Origin: Dactylosporangium sp040605635
Lineage (GTDB): Bacteria; Actinomycetota; Actinomycetes; Mycobacteriales; Micromonosporaceae
NCBI RefSeq assembly: GCF_040605635.1
Contig: NZ_JBEXDG010000058.1
Coordinates: 8,811 to 72,810, forward strand
Direction of reading: 5' to 3'
DNA length: 64,000 nt
The translations under genes and the position numbers were made by a program. The notes under the pieces are model-generated. The model was not told the DNA's origin. It did no database searches and saw nothing but the letters and a program-made list of their open reading frames with translations. Position 1 is the first letter of the stretch. Each line of letters opens with the position of its first letter. Below, piece after piece: positions 50,355 to 57,913 of this stretch.

Positions 50355-50587
50355 CGGCGGCCCGCCGGGTGCCGGGCGTCGAGGAACATCCGGTCGACGA
50401 CGTCGGCGTCACCGCGAAGCAGCCGTTCGCGGCGAGCGGCGGCGTACTGGCCGACCATCGGGTGACCGATGCGACGACCGCCCCACGGCAGCCGCTGCAC
50501 CACGAGCCCCTGCGCGTGGGCACGAGCGTCGGACGAGGCATGGAACCGATCGGCGAAGGCTTCCACGAGGGTCTGCAAGGGGTTCAC
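50351..50587 (-). CDS. Small AICE protein before rep
   Basis: 78 aa from GTG 50587 (AAGGAGG upstream): LQTLVEAFADRFHASSDARA, then GGRRIGHPMVGQYAAARRER. Basic and probably helical. Proteins of this size commonly precede rep in AICEs; function unknown. It overlaps rep by 4 bp. Confidence 0.6.
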   Translation of the reverse strand: MNPLQTLVEAFADRFHASSDARAHAQGLVVQRLPWGGRRIGHPMVGQYAAARRERLLRGDADVVDRMFLDARHPAGRR

Positions 50588-50601
50588 GATTGGGGCCTCC
50601 T

Positions 50602-51102
50602 TCACTTGACGACACCGGACGGGATCGCGCCGTTGAGGCGCTGGAAGACCGGGACGACGGCCGCGACCGGTTCGGGCGCCGGGACCTGGTCGACGACCAC
50701 AGGCGCCGGCTCCTGCGGTACCGGCTGCGGCTTCGTGGACAGCACGAGCTTCACCAGGGCCATGAACGCCAGCGCGGGCACCGCAGCGAGCAGCCCACCG
50801 GAGAGTCCCGGCTTCGCCACCGCCAGCTGAGCGGACAACGACAGCGCGACCGCGGCAGCCAGGACGCCGAACGGGTACCGCACCGACTCACCGGTCCGCC
50901 GGCGACGCCGGATCACCAGCGCGCAGGCGATCGGGACGAGTTCGGAGATCGCGGCATTGGCCCAGCCGAACCAGTCCGCCGTCCCCTGCGGAGAGTTCGC
51001 CATCGTCCAGTCATGGACATGAGTGAACGACGCCGCTCCCGCCATGGCACCGACGACGAGCAGGATCACGACGAGAACCACACCCTCGGCGTGCTGACGC
51101 AT
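50602..51102 (-). CDS. DUF2637-type transfer-region membrane protein
   Basis: 166 aa from ATG 51102 (GGGGAG upstream). Four hydrophobic helices (GVVLVVILLVVGAMAGAASF, WANAAISELVPIACALVIRR and two more), then a Pro/Val-rich cytoplasmic tail. The pattern, including WANAAISELVPIACAL, matches the DUF2637/SpdB-like proteins encoded with TraB in AICEs and Streptomyces plasmids, where they aid spread between mycelial compartments. Confidence 0.78.
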   Translation of the reverse strand: MRQHAEGVVLVVILLVVGAMAGAASFTHVHDWTMANSPQGTADWFGWANAAISELVPIACALVIRRRRRTGESVRYPFGVLAAAVALSLSAQLAVAKPGLSGGLLAAVPALAFMALVKLVLSTKPQPVPQEPAPVVVDQVPAPEPVAAVVPVFQRLNGAIPSGVVK

Positions 51103-51116
51103 CTCTGGTACTCCCC

Positions 51117-51359
51117 TCATCGGGTCTTCGCAGCGATCGGGACGCGGATCCAGTCCGGCGGTTCGCCGGTGGAGGCGACAGCTTCGGACAGGCACCGCCA
51201 CAGCGCCCACGCCTCAGCGGGGGTGAGGTACATCCGCCGGCGGCCCGCACCGACCGCGAGGTAGAGGTCTTCGCCGTCGGTCACGCGGACGGTCACGGCG
51301 GATGAGCCGTTGGTGATGTGTGGTGCGCGAAGGCGGTAGAACCGCCGGTCGTCGGTCAT
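51117..51359 (-). CDS. Small AICE protein
   Basis: 80 aa: VTVRVTDGEDLYLAVGAGRR followed by MYLTPAEAWALWRCLSEAVA, a strand-rich half and a helix. It starts at ATG 51359, overlapping the TraB stop, and ends 14 bp before the DUF2637 gene, so it belongs to the transfer operon. Function unknown. Confidence 0.65.
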   Translation of the reverse strand: MTDDRRFYRLRAPHITNGSSAVTVRVTDGEDLYLAVGAGRRRMYLTPAEAWALWRCLSEAVASTGEPPDWIRVPIAAKTR

Positions 51360-52948
51360 GCCGGGTCTCCGTCCAGGAACCCGGCGAGGCTGTCGGGCAG
51401 CAGCGGCCCGGCCGTGCGCTTCTGCTTGTTGGTGTGGCGTCCCTGTCGCGGGATCGGCGTCGGCTTGACGATCACTGGTGCGGCGTAGGTGGCTGCCATG
51501 TCGCGGATTTCGTCGTCGGTGACGTACGCGAACCGGACCCGCTCAGGTTCGGGACGATCGTCGAGGACGACGTATCCGATGCCCCGCATCGACGGCCGCG
51601 CGGAAAGCTGGTCGCAGAGTGCGCCCCGGGCGCGGGAGCCCTGTCCGAGGACGAGGTCGACGTGGTTGGGTTCGTTGAGCCGCAACGCGATCCGGGTCGG
51701 GAAGAAGTCGCGCAACTCCACGACCTCTTTGCGCGGGTCCTGTGTTGCGCCGATGACGAGCACCCCGAGGCCCGCGCCCTGGGTGAGGAGCATCGCGAGC
51801 GCAGCTTTGGCCCTGGCGCGGAGGTCGGTGTCCTGGAGCAGGGCGACGAGGGCGAGGATTTCGTCGACCATCAGCACGTACAGCGGCTCTTCGAGGGTCG
51901 GGGTGTGCGCGCGGGTCTTGCCCTGCATGCGGGCCTGCCGCTCCCGCATCACCTCGACGAGTTCCTCCAGCATCGCGACCATAGGCGGGACGGTGGCGTA
52001 CTCGTACCGGCTGAACAGCTCCCGGCCGAGGGACAGTTCAACGCCGCCTTTGGGGTCGATGCCCCACAGCCGCACCAACCCCGACCGGATCGCCGGGGCC
52101 AACGCCCGAATTAGCGACCACTGCACCGAGCCTTTGCCCGCGCGGGTCGCGCCGACGATCAGGACGTGGGTTGCGAGGAGCCGCAGAACGTACCGGACCA
52201 GGTCCTCACGCAGCCCGAGCGGCAGCGCCTCCAGGTCGGTCGCGTCCGGCACGTCAAACGAGGGGATGGTGCGGCGGAGCGGGTCGCGGCGAACGAAGAC
52301 GAGCCAGACCAGCCGCGGCCGGTCGCGGTAACGGAACCGGTCGACCAGCCGCAGCAGCCACGCCCACCGACCGTGCCGAGCCTTCGGCGTGTCCCGCCGT
52401 CCGGAGTAGACGCGGCAGATGCGGGCGTTGAACGAGTAGGCCAGGTTTGCCGCCGCCGCGTGGTAGGTGTCCGGGTTCTGGCCGCGTGACATCCGCAGCA
52501 GCACCTCATCGGTGGCATAGGTGCAGCGGACGCGGAGCAGCTTCGGGACGTTCAGCCGGCTGTCGAACCGTTCCGCGCCGCGGCAGACGGTCATGGCCTC
52601 GCGCCAGTGCAGCTGGTACACGAACAACCGCTGCCACCACGAAAGCACCGGCAGCACGATCAGCCGTTCGCACCACGGCCGCCAGCGCCACCACCACACC
52701 CCGACCGTCGCGCCGGCGACACCAGCGAACAGGGCGAGGATTTCCCAGCCGTGCCGGTGCCACAGCCACACCGCGAGCACGGCGAGGGTGACGGAGATGC
52801 GGTTGCGCCACAGCACCGGCATCAGCCGGACAAGCAGGACCGTGGCCTTGAACAGCAGGTACGGGATGACGATCCACATGACCAGCCACCACGGCGCCGG
52901 AACGGACAGGCGCCGGAAGTTGACCAGCGGGACGTTGTTGTTCTTCAC
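51356..52948 (-). CDS. TraB-like FtsK/SpoIIIE DNA translocase
   Basis: 530 aa. Two N-terminal membrane regions (~20-48 and ~52-88), then an FtsK motor: Walker A GATRAGKGS (266-274), WGIDPKGG (295-302), Walker B YVLMVDEI (357-364), and GVLVIGATQDPRKEVVELRD further on. TraB proteins move the AICE as double-stranded DNA across hyphal tips, recognising 8-bp repeats at the clt site. Intact and of family length. Confidence 0.9.
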   Translation of the reverse strand: MKNNNVPLVNFRRLSVPAPWWLVMWIVIPYLLFKATVLLVRLMPVLWRNRISVTLAVLAVWLWHRHGWEILALFAGVAGATVGVWWWRWRPWCERLIVLPVLSWWQRLFVYQLHWREAMTVCRGAERFDSRLNVPKLLRVRCTYATDEVLLRMSRGQNPDTYHAAAANLAYSFNARICRVYSGRRDTPKARHGRWAWLLRLVDRFRYRDRPRLVWLVFVRRDPLRRTIPSFDVPDATDLEALPLGLREDLVRYVLRLLATHVLIVGATRAGKGSVQWSLIRALAPAIRSGLVRLWGIDPKGGVELSLGRELFSRYEYATVPPMVAMLEELVEVMRERQARMQGKTRAHTPTLEEPLYVLMVDEILALVALLQDTDLRARAKAALAMLLTQGAGLGVLVIGATQDPRKEVVELRDFFPTRIALRLNEPNHVDLVLGQGSRARGALCDQLSARPSMRGIGYVVLDDRPEPERVRFAYVTDDEIRDMAATYAAPVIVKPTPIPRQGRHTNKQKRTAGPLLPDSLAGFLDGDPA

Positions 52949-52960
52949 CTTCGACCTTTC

Positions 52961-53134
52961 CTACGCAGGCGCCAGCGCAGCGAACCGACCTCGCACGTCC
53001 CGGCGGACCGCCAGCAGTTGCAGCGGCATCCCGGAGAACCAGCGGGTGAAACGGCCGCGCGCATCGCGCGCAACAGGCATGAGCAGCAGGAGTTGGCCGG
53101 GGCAGGCTTGGCGACGCCGCCCAGAAATGGGCAT
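52961..53134 (-). CDS. Very small AICE ORF
   Basis: 57 aa from ATG 53134: MPISGRRRQACPGQLLLLMP and two RD(A/V)RGRF repeats. Position between TraB and the next gene fits a small AICE protein, but another frame across the same bases is also open, so it is uncertain that it is translated. Confidence 0.35.
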   Translation of the reverse strand: MPISGRRRQACPGQLLLLMPVARDARGRFTRWFSGMPLQLLAVRRDVRGRFAALAPA

Positions 53135-53231
53135 GATGAAACCGCCTTCCACACCTCAGCAATGGGCTTGGTCGGCAGCGGGGCGGTCCGGCTTCCTACG
53201 GCATACAGACCGCCCCGCGCTGTCTTCCTGG

Positions 53232-53615
53232 TCAGGCGGCCTTCCGCGCCGACGGCTTGAACCCGCTCGCGCGGTACGAGTACGCGAGCCTGCCGGTCGG
53301 ACCGACGTACGGCGTGACCGTCATCCCGTCGAACTCCACCGGCGCGAACGGCGCGCCGTTGTCCGGGATCGGCTGCACGGGTGCCGAGATCTTGACCGCC
53401 ACCTCACGAGCCCGCCCGGCGAGGTCGGGGTCCATGTCCATGACCCGGACCGTCCACACCCGCTGACCGGTCAGCTTGTCCACCGCGGGCGTGCGGGCCT
53501 TCGTCACCTCGTTGTAGTCCTGCGCCTCGACGATCGAGTCCGGCACGAGCACGCATCCAGCAGGGAAAACGTCCTCGAACCGGATCGAGAACCGACTACC
53601 ACCTTTGAGCGCCAC
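53232..53615 (-). CDS. Conserved AICE protein of unknown function
   Basis: 127 aa from GTG 53615 (AGAGAGG upstream): FSIRFEDVFPAGCVLVPDSI, WTVRVMDMDPDLAGRAREVA, then PVEFDGMTVTPYVG, all beta-rich. This type of protein recurs in AICEs at this position as the first gene of the transfer operon. Its promoter carries CTTAAC and TAGCTTGTTAAG elements shared with the GntR gene. Confidence 0.65.
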   Translation of the reverse strand: MALKGGSRFSIRFEDVFPAGCVLVPDSIVEAQDYNEVTKARTPAVDKLTGQRVWTVRVMDMDPDLAGRAREVAVKISAPVQPIPDNGAPFAPVEFDGMTVTPYVGPTGRLAYSYRASGFKPSARKAA

Positions 53616-53637
53616 AATCGTTCCTCTCTGACAACTG

Positions 53638-53691
53638 CTTAACTTGTTATGTGTGACTCAAGTGTAACGACGGAACCTAGCTTGTTAAGTG
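53638..53691. promoter_or_regulatory. GntR operator-like elements, transfer-operon promoter
   Basis: CTTAACTTGTTA at 53638-53649 and TAGCTTGTTAAG at 53678-53689 precede the transfer operon. The same pair of elements recurs upstream of the GntR gene at 54503-54526. KorSA-type GntR repressors bind such repeated sites in related elements. Confidence 0.5.
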
Positions 53692-53712
53692 TTCAGACGA
53701 AGAAACTTGCCG

Positions 53713-53743
53713 ATGGCTCGCATTCGAGTAATGCGAGCCATCC
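53713..53743. terminator. 12-bp perfect hairpin after the GntR gene
   Basis: GATGGCTCGCAT and ATGCGAGCCATC flank a 7-nt loop three bases past the GntR stop. Probably its terminator; on the minus strand it is followed by a partly T-rich GTTTCTT. Confidence 0.65.
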
Positions 53744-53745
53744 AC

Positions 53746-54474
53746 CTAAGCAATCGCGAACGAGTCCTCGAACTCATGCCGTGCCGGCGGCACTGCGATG
53801 TCCAGCGCGAAGGCTGGCCTGCCACCCCGGGCGTACACAGCGAACAACGCTGTGAGCAGCCAACCGTCAGGGTCAACGTCCAGCAGCTCGGCCTCTTCGT
53901 GCGTCGCCGGCCGCGCCGAGATTCGCTCCGTCACGTGATCGAAGTGCATGCCTTTGCGCACGGCCAGGTGTTGAAGGACGCCTTCACTGAGCGGCGCTGC
54001 CGAGCCGACGGCTGTGCCCTTGGCGAGATCGAGCGGCACGTACACCGTGCCCAACTCGACCGGACCCAGGCCGTCAACGCTGACCAGCCGACGACGCACC
54101 ACCACAAGGTCACCCTCGTTCAGATCGAGTGCGGACGAGGCTCGTGCTGGAGCTGGTAGCTCGCCGACATCGATGATGCGGAGTCGGCCCTCAACCTCAC
54201 TGGCGAGCAGCGACGCCGCGTGTGCCGGCAGCGACCGCGGCTCAATTGGTTTGGACCGCACGAACCGGCCTTTGCCCTGCTGCGTGTCGATCCAGCCTGC
54301 CTGCCGCAGGATCTCCAGCGACCGCACGACGGTGGGCCGCGACGTGTCGAACTCGCCCATCAGTGCGGTTTCGCTGGGCAGCATCTCGCCGGACGCGTAC
54401 GTGCCGTCCTCGATGCGGGCCTGCAACGCGTTGACGATGGTTATGTACTTGGGTGGTCTGTACTCGATCGGCAC
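53746..54474 (-). CDS. GntR/UTRA-family repressor (KorSA-like)
   Basis: 242 aa from GTG 54474. The N-terminal winged helix-turn-helix reads YASGEMLPSETALMGEFDTS and RPTVVRSLEILRQAGWIDTQ. The C-terminal UTRA domain includes VVVRRRLVSVDGLGPVELGT and THEEAELLDVDPDGWLL. In pSAM2 KorSA represses transfer and pra; here it is likely to control both itself and the transfer operon through the shared TAGCTTGTYAAG sites. The longer frame to 54660 has no upstream homology. Confidence 0.85.
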   Translation of the reverse strand: MPIEYRPPKYITIVNALQARIEDGTYASGEMLPSETALMGEFDTSRPTVVRSLEILRQAGWIDTQQGKGRFVRSKPIEPRSLPAHAASLLASEVEGRLRIIDVGELPAPARASSALDLNEGDLVVVRRRLVSVDGLGPVELGTVYVPLDLAKGTAVGSAAPLSEGVLQHLAVRKGMHFDHVTERISARPATHEEAELLDVDPDGWLLTALFAVYARGGRPAFALDIAVPPARHEFEDSFAIA

Positions 54475-54502
54475 CGAGACCCACCATTCAAAGACGACAA
54501 CA

Positions 54503-54526
54503 TAGCTTGTCAAGACCTTAACTGTG
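54503..54526. promoter_or_regulatory. GntR operator-like elements, gntR promoter
   Basis: TAGCTTGTCAAG (54503-54514) differs at one base from 53678-53689, and CTTAACTGTG follows (54517-54526). It sits 30-50 bp upstream of the GntR start, as expected for autoregulation. Confidence 0.5.
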
Positions 54527-54614
54527 TGGCAGTCGCGCTGTCGATCCTCCAGAGGGATAGGACTAGCGCGACGCGACGAAGCCCCGACACCAGACGATGC
54601 CGAGGCCCTGTTCA

Positions 54615-54995
54615 TCAGTCTGTTGCAGCCGTACGCAAGGCGTCCGCGTGCCGCCGCCACAACGCTTCCATCGCACTCTCGTACGTGCGCGTGTCCGCCT
54701 CGTCGACGTCGGGACCATCGGCCTCGACATTGTCGACGTAGTCGCAGGTGTACGTGTACAGCGCTGACCTCAGATCCGCGCCGTATTCTGCCTGTCGCGC
54801 CGGGTCGAGCGCTTCCCAGCTCCGCGCCGCGTGGTCGATGACGAGCCGCCGGTCGTCCTGGTCAGTCAGCCGGTTGCCTCGGTTGCCGACCACCCGATTG
54901 TCCTGGAGCTGTTGAACGCGGCCGACGAGGGGGAGTAGCGCGATGGCGATCTCCAACCGGAGCGCGTCACCGCGAAGGTCGTCTTGCAGGATCAT
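54615..54995 (-). CDS. Unrecognised AICE protein
   Basis: 126 aa from ATG 54995: MILQDDLRGDALRLEIAIAL, LVIDHAARSWEALDPARQAE, DEADTRTYESAMEALWRRHA. Helical and acidic, cytoplasmic. No family recognised. It is separated from the DUF397 group by a hairpin at 55049-55085. Confidence 0.5.
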   Translation of the reverse strand: MILQDDLRGDALRLEIAIALLPLVGRVQQLQDNRVVGNRGNRLTDQDDRRLVIDHAARSWEALDPARQAEYGADLRSALYTYTCDYVDNVEADGPDVDEADTRTYESAMEALWRRHADALRTAATD

Positions 54996-55048
54996 GCTGC
55001 GCCGCCTTCCACGTGTTCCGGGTGTCACCCGGAAGTGTCACGATGAGT

Positions 55049-55085
55049 GGCGGTCCCTTGGTGATAGCAGCATCAAGGGGCCGCC
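55049..55085. terminator. Hairpin after the DUF397 operon
   Basis: GGCGGTCCCTTG pairs with CAAGGGGCCGCC (one G-U wobble), 15 bp past the DUF397 stop on the minus strand. A likely terminator for the 55100-55847 operon. Confidence 0.55.
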
Positions 55086-55099
55086 CCACACCATCGCTG

Positions 55100-55333
55100 T
55101 TACCCGGCCCGGTTGAACTCGCCGCCCTGTGCGCCCTCGACGAACGCGTCCCACTCACCCGGCGTGAACGCCAGCACCGCGCCGCCCGGGTCCTTCGAGT
55201 CCCGCACCGCGACGAGCGGCCCGTTGAGGCCCGTCACCTCGACGCAGTTGTCGGAGTACGGGCCGCTCCTGCTGCTCTTGACCCAGCTGACGCCGGTCAG
55301 GTCGACGGTCACGCCGTCCTTGCTCACTCGCAT
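55100..55333 (-). CDS. DUF397 protein
   Basis: 77 aa: VSWVKSSRSGPYSDNCVEVT, then VAVRDSKDPGGAVLAFTPGE and WDAFVEGAQGGEF, the full DUF397 signature. These small actinomycete proteins usually accompany an XRE regulator and act as its antagonist or partner; the XRE-TPR gene at 55975 is a candidate partner. It overlaps the gene before it by 10 bp. Confidence 0.9.
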   Translation of the reverse strand: MRVSKDGVTVDLTGVSWVKSSRSGPYSDNCVEVTGLNGPLVAVRDSKDPGGAVLAFTPGEWDAFVEGAQGGEFNRAG

Positions 55334-55656
55334 GGTTCCTCCTTGTTCTCCGCCGGCCCTTCTTTCTGGGCCGAGGACATCTGATGGATGGCCTCCTGCG
55401 TGGCCCTCACTTCCCGCAACCTCGCCGCGTACGCCAGCGCCGTGTCGCCGAGGCCCTCAGCAGCCCGGATCGCCAGGTCCCACTCACCGCCGAACCCGAA
55501 GTCGACGACCACGGTCACGTCATCGTCTTTGAGCACGAGGACCGGGTCGCCGTCCTCATCGACGGCAAGCCAGGACCGCAGCGTCCGGACATCGAGATCG
55601 AGGTCAGGTTGTGGCGCTACAGGCATCGCAGCGACGCGGGACGCAGTAGCTCTCAT
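55324..55656 (-). CDS. Unrecognised AICE protein between DUF397 and zinc-ribbon gene
   Basis: 110 aa from ATG 55656: DVRTLRSWLAVDEDGDPVLV, DDDVTVVVDFGFGGEWDLAI, then a helix LGDTALAYAARLREVRATQE. Overlaps both neighbours, so all three are one operon. Function unknown. Confidence 0.6.
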   Translation of the reverse strand: MRATASRVAAMPVAPQPDLDLDVRTLRSWLAVDEDGDPVLVLKDDDVTVVVDFGFGGEWDLAIRAAEGLGDTALAYAARLREVRATQEAIHQMSSAQKEGPAENKEEPCE

Positions 55657-55847
55657 TCGGTTGCCTCCGTCTCCTGGCCAGAGCGATCCTCGTCCGGAGC
55701 CGGCAGCCCGCCGCAGTCGACGCACGGCCGGACCGCGTACGCCACGCCGGTTTCGGCCGCAGCCAGTGACCCCCGTCGGCTCACCAGCTTGAAGCCGCGC
55801 CCCTCACATGAACGGCACGTCGAAGTCGAAGCGCGGTAGACCGTCAC
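55653..55847 (-). CDS. Small CxxC zinc-ribbon-like protein
   Basis: 64 aa from GTG 55847; the frame is open to 55910. STCRSCEGRGFK and VRPCVDCGG supply two CxxC pairs, a DnaJ-type zinc-binding arrangement. Such proteins are frequent in AICE regulatory regions. It overlaps the next gene by 4 bp. Confidence 0.5.
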   Translation of the reverse strand: MTVYRASTSTCRSCEGRGFKLVSRRGSLAAAETGVAYAVRPCVDCGGLPAPDEDRSGQETEATE

Positions 55848-55922
55848 ACGCCACCGCCGATGGCACCCTGGACCAAGACCGCCCGAAACATAGAAGAAGC
55901 GTCTACCCATCTATGCCCTTCA

Positions 55923-55943
55923 CCCCGGAAAATTGTTCCGGGG
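55923..55943. promoter_or_regulatory. Perfect palindrome upstream of the XRE-TPR gene
   Basis: CCCCGGAA-N5-TTCCGGGG is a perfect 8-bp inverted repeat in the divergent promoter between the zinc-ribbon operon and the XRE-TPR gene, 32 bp before ATG 55975. It is the best candidate operator of that regulator. Confidence 0.6.
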
Positions 55944-55974
55944 TCAACTCGGAGGGTGGTGCGACGCTTACCGC

Positions 55975-57198
55975 ATGCGTGGGATGACGAACACCTTGAC
56001 CATCGGCGAGCGGGTCGCCTGGTACCGCCGCCGGCGCGGCATGTCGCAAGAGGTCCTGGCCGGTCTCGTCGACCGTACCGAGGACTGGCTGAGCAAGGTG
56101 GAGAACAACCGCATCCAGCTGGACCGACTGTCGGTCATCAAGTCCCTCGCCGACGTACTCGACGTCGCCCTCGCCGACCTGGTCGCCGAACCGTCCCTCG
56201 TGTCGTGGACCAGCGACAGCGGCATGCGCACCGTCCCCGCCTTGCGCGCCGCCCTCATGGACTACCGCAAGGTGACGCCGTTCGGCGCGGACTCGTCCGT
56301 CGAGCCGCCGCCGATCGACGTTCTGCAGCAGGAGCTGAAGACGCTCTGGGACGCGTACCAGGACGCGCGGTTCGGGTACGTGACCGGACGCCTTCCGAGC
56401 CTCATCGCCCACGCCGAAGCCGCGGTTAGCGCCATGTCCGGCGACGCGCTCAACGACGCACGGCGGGTGCTCGGCCTCGCGTACCAGCTCGCCGCCGTGC
56501 AGCTGACGAAGATCGGCGAGGCGGACCTGTCCTGGATCGCCGCCGACCGTGGACTCGGCGCAGCCCGAGCCGCTGGCGACGTGGTACTGACCGGGACGCT
56601 GCTGCGCTCCGTTGCTCATGCGCTTCAGGCCACCGGCCGGTATCGCGAAGCCGTTCAGCTCACGAACGACGCGGCGAACTACCTGGAGCCGCACCTGTCC
56701 AATGCGACGCCTGAGCTGCTGTCGGTGTACGGGACGCTGTTCCTGGCCGGTTCGATCGCGGCCGCCCGCGCCAACGACGCCATCACCACCCGGACGTTCC
56801 TGTCCGCCGCCGACGAGGCTGCCACGCGTCTGGGTCACGACGCGAACCACCTGTGGACGGCATTCGGTCCGACGAACGTTGCCATCCACCGCGTTGCGAC
56901 CGCCGCGGAGCTCGGCGACATCCAGGTTGCTGTGGACCTTGGCCCGCGCGTCGACACGTCTGGCATGCCGATGGAGCGCCGTGTCCGTCACTCACTCGAA
57001 GTGGCCCGCGCGCTCAGCGCCTGGAACCGCGCTGACGAGGCCCTCGACACCGTGCTCGCCGCCGAGAAGATGGCTCCGGAGCAGGTTCGCTATCACGTGC
57101 TGAGCCGTCAGCTGGTCCTGTCGTGGGTACGCCACCAGCGCACGAAGCCCTCAACGGTGCTGGTCGATCTGGCCCGCCGGCTCGATGTGATGGACTGA
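55975..57198 (+). CDS. XRE-family regulator with TPR-like C terminus
   Basis: 407 aa from ATG 55975. The helix-turn-helix is RRRRGMSQEVLAGLVDRTED with WLSKVENNRIQLDRLSVIKS. Residues ~110-400 are helical repeats with TPR spacing (AEAAVSAMSGDALNDARRVL, ADRGLGAARAAGDVVLTGTL and others), the layout of peptide-sensing or DUF397-associated regulators. It is divergent from the DUF397 operon and followed by ydcF. Probably the switch of this element's regulatory region. Confidence 0.8.
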   Translation: MRGMTNTLTIGERVAWYRRRRGMSQEVLAGLVDRTEDWLSKVENNRIQLDRLSVIKSLADVLDVALADLVAEPSLVSWTSDSGMRTVPALRAALMDYRKVTPFGADSSVEPPPIDVLQQELKTLWDAYQDARFGYVTGRLPSLIAHAEAAVSAMSGDALNDARRVLGLAYQLAAVQLTKIGEADLSWIAADRGLGAARAAGDVVLTGTLLRSVAHALQATGRYREAVQLTNDAANYLEPHLSNATPELLSVYGTLFLAGSIAAARANDAITTRTFLSAADEAATRLGHDANHLWTAFGPTNVAIHRVATAAELGDIQVAVDLGPRVDTSGMPMERRVRHSLEVARALSAWNRADEALDTVLAAEKMAPEQVRYHVLSRQLVLSWVRHQRTKPSTVLVDLARRLDVMD

Positions 57199-57231
57199 GC
57201 GCCCCACCACACCACCGCCTACTGTGTTGGC

Positions 57232-57909
57232 GTGAAGCATGCCGACCAGAGCACCCCGGCGACCACCATCCCCGCCGAACACCGCGCCGACGTCGAAACC
57301 TTGTGGGACTACCACAACATGCACCACGAACTGCGCCCCTGCGACATCGGCATCGGCCTCGGCAGCCACGACCTGGGCGTCGCCATCATCGCCACCGACC
57401 TCTACCACCGCGGCTACTACCCGCTCTTGGTCTTCACCGGCGCCAATGCTCCGACGACGAAGGACCGCTTCCCGAGAGGAGAGGCAGTTCATTATGCCGA
57501 ATACGCGATGAAGCACGGGGTTCCAGAAGCTGCGATTCTGATCGAACCTCAGGCAGTCAATACTCAACAGAATTTTGAACTAACACGTCGACTTCTGGAC
57601 GGTCGGGGCATATCAACGCGTTCGGCGATTGTAATGTCGCGTCCATATCAACAACGCCGAGCGTACGCGACCGCATTAACGGTTTGGCCCGGTCTCGACG
57701 TGGTGAATGCCTCGAACCCGATGAACTTGGATGACTATGTATCGAGTATTGGCGACGTCCGTCGAGTCATAGACATGATTGTTGGAGACACGCAACGTAT
57801 CGAGATTTATGGCGAGCGAGGGTTTGCTGCCCCCCAGGAAATGCCGACGAGCGTCCGCGCTGCATTCGAACGACTGGTCGACGCTGGGTACTCAAGTCGA
57901 CTAATCTAG
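57232..57909 (+). CDS. YdcF/ElyC-like (DUF218) protein
   Basis: 225 aa from GTG 57232. IGIGLGSHDLGVAIIATDLY, YPLLVFTGANAPTTKDRFPR, GEAVHYAEYAMKHGV, EPQAVNTQQNFELTRRLL and SAIVMSRPYQQRRAYATAL follow the DUF218/YdcF Rossmann pattern. There is no signal peptide, so it is cytoplasmic, as in other AICE copies. Up to about 57,480 the GC content is like the host; beyond it falls to around 45-50%, so the 3' half is of different origin. Function unknown. Confidence 0.8.
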   Translation: MKHADQSTPATTIPAEHRADVETLWDYHNMHHELRPCDIGIGLGSHDLGVAIIATDLYHRGYYPLLVFTGANAPTTKDRFPRGEAVHYAEYAMKHGVPEAAILIEPQAVNTQQNFELTRRLLDGRGISTRSAIVMSRPYQQRRAYATALTVWPGLDVVNASNPMNLDDYVSSIGDVRRVIDMIVGDTQRIEIYGERGFAAPQEMPTSVRAAFERLVDAGYSSRLI

Positions 57910-57913
57910 CAGT

